From Rhodocyclaceae bacterium (GTDB lineage Bacteria > Pseudomonadota > Gammaproteobacteria > Burkholderiales > Rhodocyclaceae): DNA of 10,181 nucleotides. Shown piece after piece: positions 6,423 through 10,181 of this stretch. Under the pieces are notes generated by a model. The model ran no database searches and had not been told where the DNA came from. It worked only from the letters and a program-made list of their open reading frames with translations. Location of the stretch: assembly GCA_018262875.1 (NCBI GenBank), contig JADFDL010000032.1:1-10181 (forward strand), read 5' to 3'. The stretch's first letter is position 1; each line of letters begins with the position of its first letter. Both the position numbers and the translations under genes were made by a program.

Positions 6423-7609
6423 TGCCAGGAACGAGGCGGGCTGAAACCGCCTGGCCCGCCGTCGCTGCCGTAACCCTGTGCGGCATCGTGGTCGCCATGA
6501 ACATCGGCAAGCTGCCGATCGCGCTGCCTTACCTGCGCAGCGAGTTCGGCCTCTCGCTGTCGGAAGCTGGCTGGCTGGCGGCGGCTTTCAGCGCGCTTGC
6601 CATCCTTTTCGGTCTCCTGATAGGCATCATCGCCGACCGCTTCGGTGCGCTGCGCTTCTGCCTGCTCGGCCTGGCAGTAAGCGGATTTGGCGGCATGATG
6701 GGTCTGGCCGACCTGAATGGGGCTCTGCTGTTATGGTCCCGTCTCATCGAAGGTCTGGGCTTTCTGGCCGTCAGCGTCTCCGCGCCGGTGCTGGTGGCCA
6801 CCGCCAGCGCCAGCGCGCAGATACGCATCACGATGGGCATCTGGAGCTGCTACATGCCGGCCGGCGCCAGCCTGTGCATCCTGCTGGCGCCGCCCTTGCT
6901 CGAACACAACGGCTGGCGCGGCCTGTGGTGGCTGGTGCTGATCCTGCTGGCGGTCTCGTTCGCCGCCGTGGCCCTGCAGCGACGGCATTTCAGCGGCGTA
7001 AGCAAGCGTCGCCACGAGGGCATGACGGATATTCGCCTTGCCCTGCATCAACCCGTTCCCTGGCTTCTCGCGCTGACCTTCGCCGCCTACGCCCTGCAAT
7101 TCTTCGCCGTGGTGATCTGGCTGCCCACTTTCCTGCAGGAACAGCGCGCGCTGTCGCCGGGCATCATCGCACTCCTGAGCGCACTGGTGATCGCGGTCAA
7201 CGTGCCGGGCAACCTGGCCGGCGGCGCCCTTCTGCATCACCATGTCAATCGCGGCCATCTCATCGCGATGGCCTCGCTGGTCATGGGGCTCGCCAGCCTG
7301 GGCATCTTCTCGGAGGACGTGCCGGATGTCCTGCGTTACGCCTGCTGTCTCGTCCTGACCGGCGTCGGCGGCGTGATTCCCGTCGCCGTGCTGTCCTCGT
7401 CGGTCGTGCTCGCACCCACCCCGCAGCAGATCGGCACGCTGCAGGGCCTGTATCTGCAAGGATCGAACTTCGGTCAGTTCGCCGGCATCCCGCTGATCGC
7501 CGGCGTCGTCGCCGCCAGCGGGCAATGGCAATCGGCGTTTGCCGTCACGGCATCGGCTTCGGCAGTCGCCATCGTGCTGGGCCTGCTCGTGGCCCGCTCT
7601 GGCAAATAA
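6422..7609 (+). CDS. MFS transporter
   Basis: A 395-residue major facilitator superfamily protein (MFS_1, PF07690), with about twelve hydrophobic segments and a short cytoplasmic N-terminus. The signature loop between helices 2 and 3 is present: GIIADRFGALR at 68-78, with the conserved D72 and R73. A likely central cytoplasmic loop, basic in character (QRRHFSGVSKRRHE), separates the two six-helix halves. The ATG shares its A with the TGA of the upstream small-protein gene (TGATG), and no separate ribosome binding site is seen, so translation is probably coupled. This places dadA, the small protein and the transporter in one transcription unit. Overall appearance is nearest to the CynX/NimT-like group of MFS permeases, but that is only an impression. 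The substrate is unknown; an amino-acid-related compound would fit the dadA neighbour, as inference only. Confidence 0.9.
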   Translation: MPGTRRAETAWPAVAAVTLCGIVVAMNIGKLPIALPYLRSEFGLSLSEAGWLAAAFSALAILFGLLIGIIADRFGALRFCLLGLAVSGFGGMMGLADLNGALLLWSRLIEGLGFLAVSVSAPVLVATASASAQIRITMGIWSCYMPAGASLCILLAPPLLEHNGWRGLWWLVLILLAVSFAAVALQRRHFSGVSKRRHEGMTDIRLALHQPVPWLLALTFAAYALQFFAVVIWLPTFLQEQRALSPGIIALLSALVIAVNVPGNLAGGALLHHHVNRGHLIAMASLVMGLASLGIFSEDVPDVLRYACCLVLTGVGGVIPVAVLSSSVVLAPTPQQIGTLQGLYLQGSNFGQFAGIPLIAGVVAASGQWQSAFAVTASASAVAIVLGLLVARSGK

Positions 7610-7671
7610 CGCCAGCCCGTCACACTCGGCAGCAATGCGCGCGCCGTCCCGGCCAGACTGACTTTCCTCCC

Positions 7672-8895
7672 ATGCCGCTGCGCGTCCTCTACGTCGATTT
7701 CAACTCCTATTTCGCCTCCGCCGAGCAGCAGTTGGACCCTCGGCTGCGCGGCAGGCCGGTCGCCGTGCTGCCGGTGATGGCGGAAACCACCTGCTGCATC
7801 GCCGCCAGCTACGAAGCCAAGCGTTGCGGCGTGAAGACGGGAACCCTCGTCGCCGAAGCCAGGAAGCTGTGCCCAAACATCTGCTTCGTCGAAGCCCGGC
7901 CGGCGGCCTATGTCGAGTTGCACCACAAGCTGGTCGAGGCAATCGAGTCCTGCCTGCATGTCGAGCGGGTGATGTCGATCGACGAGGTGGCCTGCCGCCT
8001 CACCGGCAGCGACCGCCGGCGCGAACGCGCCCAGGCCCTGGCGGATCGGATCAAGCACACCATTGCCGAATGCGTCGGCAGCGAATTGTGCAGCTCGATC
8101 GGCATCGCGCCGAACATATTTCTTGCCAAGGTCGCTTCGGACATGCAGAAGCCGGACGGCTGCGTCGTCATCGAGGAGGCGGACCTGCCGGAGTGCCTCT
8201 ACGGTCTTGATCTGCGGGATCTATGCGGCATCGGCCGGGCGATGGAGCAACGCCTGCATCGTGGCGGCATCCGTACGGTACGCGAATTGTGCGCCGCGAA
8301 GAAGGGGGCGTTACGCCACGCCTGGGGCAGCATCGAGGGCGAGCGTGTCTTCGCGCGGCTGCGCGGCGAAGAGGCGCCCGACCTGCCTTCGCAGCGCGGC
8401 AGCGTCAGCCATTCCCATGTCCTGCCCCCCGAACTGCGCACGCCTCAGGCGGCCTTTTCGATCCTGCACCGCCTGCTGCAAAAGGCCGCGATGCGCCTGC
8501 GCAGCTATGGCTGCATTGCCGGCGCGATGCAGGTGAAAGTCACTTTTCGCGGCAAGAGCAGTTGGGGGCGACTGGCCCAGTTCGAGCAGACCAGCGACAC
8601 CTTGCGTCTGCTCGACGTCCTGGAGGGCTTGTGGCGGGAATTTCCGAACAAGGGATCCGCGCCGCTGGCGGTGGCCGTCGCGTTGTCGAGGCTCGACGCG
8701 CAGGGGCACCATCCCCGTTCCCTCTTCGACGAAGGCCATTCGCACGACAAGCTCAACGCCATCATCGATTCGCTCAACCTGCGCTACGGCAAGAACACCC
8801 TTTACTTCGGCGGCGCGCACGCCGCCCTTCATGCTGCGCCCATGCGCATCGCCTTCGGCCACATACCCGATCTCGATGTCGAGGGAGACGACTAG
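7672..8895 (+). CDS. Y-family DNA polymerase (DinB/UmuC-like translesion polymerase)
   Basis: A 407-residue Y-family polymerase, expected to copy past damaged bases with low fidelity. The catalytic acidic residues are intact: D9 in YVDFNSYFAS, and D104-E105 in MSIDEVA. F14 aligns with the DinB steric gate. GIAPNIFLAKVASDMQKPDG (144-163) is the conserved palm segment, and LCGIGRAMEQRL (from about 184) is the helix-hairpin-helix before the thumb. The little-finger domain follows. The C-terminus resembles UmuC more than DinB: DSLNLRYGKNTLYFGG resembles the UmuC DTLNAKEGRGTLYFAG segment, preceded by RSLFDE (349-354) where UmuC has the clamp-binding QLNLFD. The ATG at 7672 is the only start that fits homology; no Shine-Dalgarno and no LexA box precede it. 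It lies 62 bases after the MFS gene, so it may be co-transcribed. Whether to call it dinB or umuC is uncertain. Confidence 0.88.
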   Translation: MPLRVLYVDFNSYFASAEQQLDPRLRGRPVAVLPVMAETTCCIAASYEAKRCGVKTGTLVAEARKLCPNICFVEARPAAYVELHHKLVEAIESCLHVERVMSIDEVACRLTGSDRRRERAQALADRIKHTIAECVGSELCSSIGIAPNIFLAKVASDMQKPDGCVVIEEADLPECLYGLDLRDLCGIGRAMEQRLHRGGIRTVRELCAAKKGALRHAWGSIEGERVFARLRGEEAPDLPSQRGSVSHSHVLPPELRTPQAAFSILHRLLQKAAMRLRSYGCIAGAMQVKVTFRGKSSWGRLAQFEQTSDTLRLLDVLEGLWREFPNKGSAPLAVAVALSRLDAQGHHPRSLFDEGHSHDKLNAIIDSLNLRYGKNTLYFGGAHAALHAAPMRIAFGHIPDLDVEGDD

Positions 8896-10016
8896 AACGT
8901 GATGACCTGCCGCACTCCTTTGGCATCCGACAGCTCGTCGAAGGCCTCGTTGATCTGATCCAGCTTCAAGGTCCGCGTGACGAGCTTGTTCACCGGCATG
9001 CGCCCCTGGCGGTAGAGCTGGATGAAGGCCGGGATATCTCGTCCAGGTACGCAAGTGCCGATATAACTGCCCTTGATGGTTCTAGCCTCGGCAACGATGC
9101 GCGCCAGCGGGAAGCTGAATTTCTGCGAGGGATGCGTCAGGCTCGTCGTCACCGTGCAGCCGCCGCGACGCGTGGATTCGAAGGCGTTGCCGAAACCGTC
9201 CAGCGACGAACTGGCATCGATGGCATGATCGACGCCGCCCTGGGTCAGGTCGCGCACCGCATCGGCTGCTCCCGCGCTTCCGGCATTCACGCAATCCGTC
9301 GCACCGATCGAACGGGCAAGCGCCAGTTTTTCCTCACTCGGATCGACGGCAACGATTCGGCTTGCCCCTGCCGTCACGGCGCCGAGCACCGCGGCAAGGC
9401 CAACGCCGCCCAGCCCGAACACCGCCACGGTCTGCCCCGGACGGATTCCGGCCGAATACAGCGCCGTGCCCGCACCGCACATCACGGCGCAGCCGAACAG
9501 GCTGGCCTCGACGAAGGGCAGGTCAGCGGGAATTTTCACGAGAGATTTTTCCGACACCAGCGCATATTCGGCAAAGGCCGACAGGCCCATGTGGTGATGC
9601 ACAGTCTGGCCATCGAGCCGCAGGCGCGGTCCGCCGGTCAGCAGCCTCCCCTCGCGGTTGGCCTGGGTGCCGCGCGCACAGAGCGACGGCCTGCCAGCGA
9701 GGCAATGCTCGCATTCGCCGCACTGCGTCAGGAAGATCAATGCCACGTGATCGCCCGGCCTGACCGACTGCACGCCAGGCCCGACCTCCTCGACCACACC
9801 CGACGCCTCGTGCCCCGGCACGATGGGCATGGGCCAGGCACGATCGCCATTCACCACGGAAAGATCGGAATGGCACAGGCTCGCCGCCTTGATGGCGACG
9901 ATGACCTCCGCCGCCGCGGGCGGCGGCACTTCGACTGTCTCGATGGAAAGCGGGCGGCTCGTCGCGTAGGGGCGCGGCAGGCCGGATTGCCTGAGAAGGG
10001 CGGCCTTGAATTTCAT
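8892..10016 (-). CDS. Zinc-dependent alcohol dehydrogenase (MDR superfamily)
   Basis: A 374-residue medium-chain dehydrogenase with an ADH_N domain (PF08240) then a Rossmann domain (PF00107). It interconverts an alcohol and an aldehyde or ketone with NAD(H). Catalytic zinc ligands are C48 (SLCHSD), H69 (PGHEASG, with E70) and probably C176 (LFGCAVM). The structural zinc site is complete: C99, C102, C105 and C113. The dinucleotide fold shows GLGGVG at 201-206, and D225 at the end of the next strand favours NAD over NADP. Layout and length resemble the class III ADH/formaldehyde dehydrogenase branch, but I cannot assign a substrate. A good ribosome binding site (GAGG, seven bases before ATG) supports the start. 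It lies directly downstream of an rRNA operon but behind a strong terminator, so it needs its own promoter in the short space 10017-10059. Its TAG stop shares CTAG with the convergent polymerase gene. Confidence 0.92.
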   Translation of the reverse strand: MKFKAALLRQSGLPRPYATSRPLSIETVEVPPPAAAEVIVAIKAASLCHSDLSVVNGDRAWPMPIVPGHEASGVVEEVGPGVQSVRPGDHVALIFLTQCGECEHCLAGRPSLCARGTQANREGRLLTGGPRLRLDGQTVHHHMGLSAFAEYALVSEKSLVKIPADLPFVEASLFGCAVMCGAGTALYSAGIRPGQTVAVFGLGGVGLAAVLGAVTAGASRIVAVDPSEEKLALARSIGATDCVNAGSAGAADAVRDLTQGGVDHAIDASSSLDGFGNAFESTRRGGCTVTTSLTHPSQKFSFPLARIVAEARTIKGSYIGTCVPGRDIPAFIQLYRQGRMPVNKLVTRTLKLDQINEAFDELSDAKGVRQVITF

Positions 10017-10026
10017 GCGGAATCCT

Positions 10027-10040
10027 CATTCGAGCGAATG
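10027..10040. repeat. Short palindrome just upstream of the alcohol dehydrogenase
   Basis: CATTCG (10027-10032) and CGAATG (10035-10040) are perfect 6-bp arms around a 2-base centre. It lies right before (and touches) the ribosome binding site of the dehydrogenase gene. This is a suitable place for an operator, but a short palindrome like this can arise by chance. Confidence 0.3.
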
Positions 10041-10059
10041 CGGAAAGCCTACCACGGCG

Positions 10060-10100
10060 CGCAAAGCAAAAGGCCCTGGAGATTCTCTCTCCAAGGCCTT
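10060..10100 (-). terminator. Intrinsic terminator of the rRNA operon
   Basis: Read on the minus strand just after the 5S gene, AAGGCCTTGGAGA (10088-10100) pairs with TCTCCAGGGCCTT (10070-10082) across a five-base loop, giving a 13-bp stem with a single G-U. It is followed by TTGCTTTGC, a broken U-tract. Position and strength fit an rRNA operon terminator, and it separates the operon from the alcohol dehydrogenase on the same strand. Confidence 0.88.
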
Positions 10101-10113
10101 GCTCTGTAACTAG

Positions 10114-10181
10114 TCTGACGATGACCTACTTTCGCACACGTGGTGTGCACTATCATCGGCGCGGAGTCGTTTCACGGTCCT
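10114..10181 (-). rRNA. rrf: 5S ribosomal RNA, 3' part (cut by the window edge)
   Basis: Read on the minus strand, the end of the window contains CGTGAAACGACTCCGCGCCG, then GATGATAGTGCACACC and CGAAAGTAGGTCATCGTC. These match the 3' half of bacterial 5S rRNA (compare the E. coli GTGAAACGCCGTAGCGCCGA, TGGTAGTGTGGGG and CGAGAGTAGGGAACTGCCAG segments). About 68 bases are visible; the 5' part and the rest of the operon lie beyond 10181. The exact 3' end is uncertain by a few bases. A strong terminator follows. Confidence 0.95.

Noticed and set aside
6413..6428. CTGT-N8-CCAG at the MFS start considered as a LexA box
   Set aside because: One core mismatch, flanks unlike the SOS consensus, and it overlaps the coding junction rather than a promoter; nothing similar lies before the polymerase.
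6478..7671. Long open frame through the MFS gene in the polymerase phase
   Set aside because: It is a shadow of the MFS gene. Its translation is Arg/Pro/Ala-rich without any motif; the polymerase homology begins at 7672.
8223..10109. 628-residue plus-strand frame overlapping the polymerase and alcohol dehydrogenase
   Set aside because: A high-GC shadow frame: both overlapping genes have strong family motifs, while this frame has none.

Overview
The window is GC-rich chromosomal DNA (by eye roughly two-thirds G+C) whose proteins and 5S rRNA look proteobacterial, most likely betaproteobacterial. Support for this is the rRNA operon end, the short PiT transporter with a DUF47 partner, the DadA-type dehydrogenase and the short CFWC-type MsrA. 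A Rhodocyclales-like organism is a guess. I see no transposase, integrase, tRNA, CRISPR array or phage gene. Most of the window is ordinary core metabolism.

Layout. Positions 1-375 hold no convincing gene; the first ~135 bases are AT-richer and dense in inverted repeats. At 376-1908 (+) lies a Tat-exported PhoD-type alkaline phosphatase. It converges on a minus-strand pair: a PiT-family phosphate transporter (1905-2900) and, upstream of it, a DUF47/PhoU-like protein (2932-3558). Together these form a phosphate-acquisition cluster. Further along the minus strand are a small cytosolic FKBP prolyl isomerase (3694-4038) and MsrA (4061-4621), 22 bases apart and probably co-transcribed as a protein-folding and repair pair. 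Across a 138-base divergent spacer, the plus strand carries a DadA-like D-amino-acid dehydrogenase (4760-6016), a small exported proline-rich protein with four cysteines (6024-6422), an MFS transporter whose start overlaps the previous stop (6422-7609), and a Y-family DNA polymerase (7672-8895). The polymerase converges on a minus-strand zinc-dependent alcohol dehydrogenase (8892-10016). The window ends in the 3' part of a 5S rRNA gene on the minus strand (about 10114-10181), with a strong intrinsic terminator between it and the dehydrogenase.

Worth a second look: (i) both convergent gene pairs end on a shared palindromic CTAG, which supplies the stop codon to both strands; (ii) dadA and the small exported protein lack Shine-Dalgarno sequences but have good -10 hexamers ending exactly six bases before the ATG, suggesting leaderless mRNAs; (iii) the Y-family polymerase combines a DinB-sized body with a UmuC-like C-terminal tail and a degenerate clamp-binding motif; (iv) the small secreted protein has a repeated H-x-F-G-x-T motif and is tightly coupled to the transporter; (v) the inverted-repeat cluster at 20-133 could be a structured RNA or regulatory region. 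I did not find a convincing undescribed multi-gene system.
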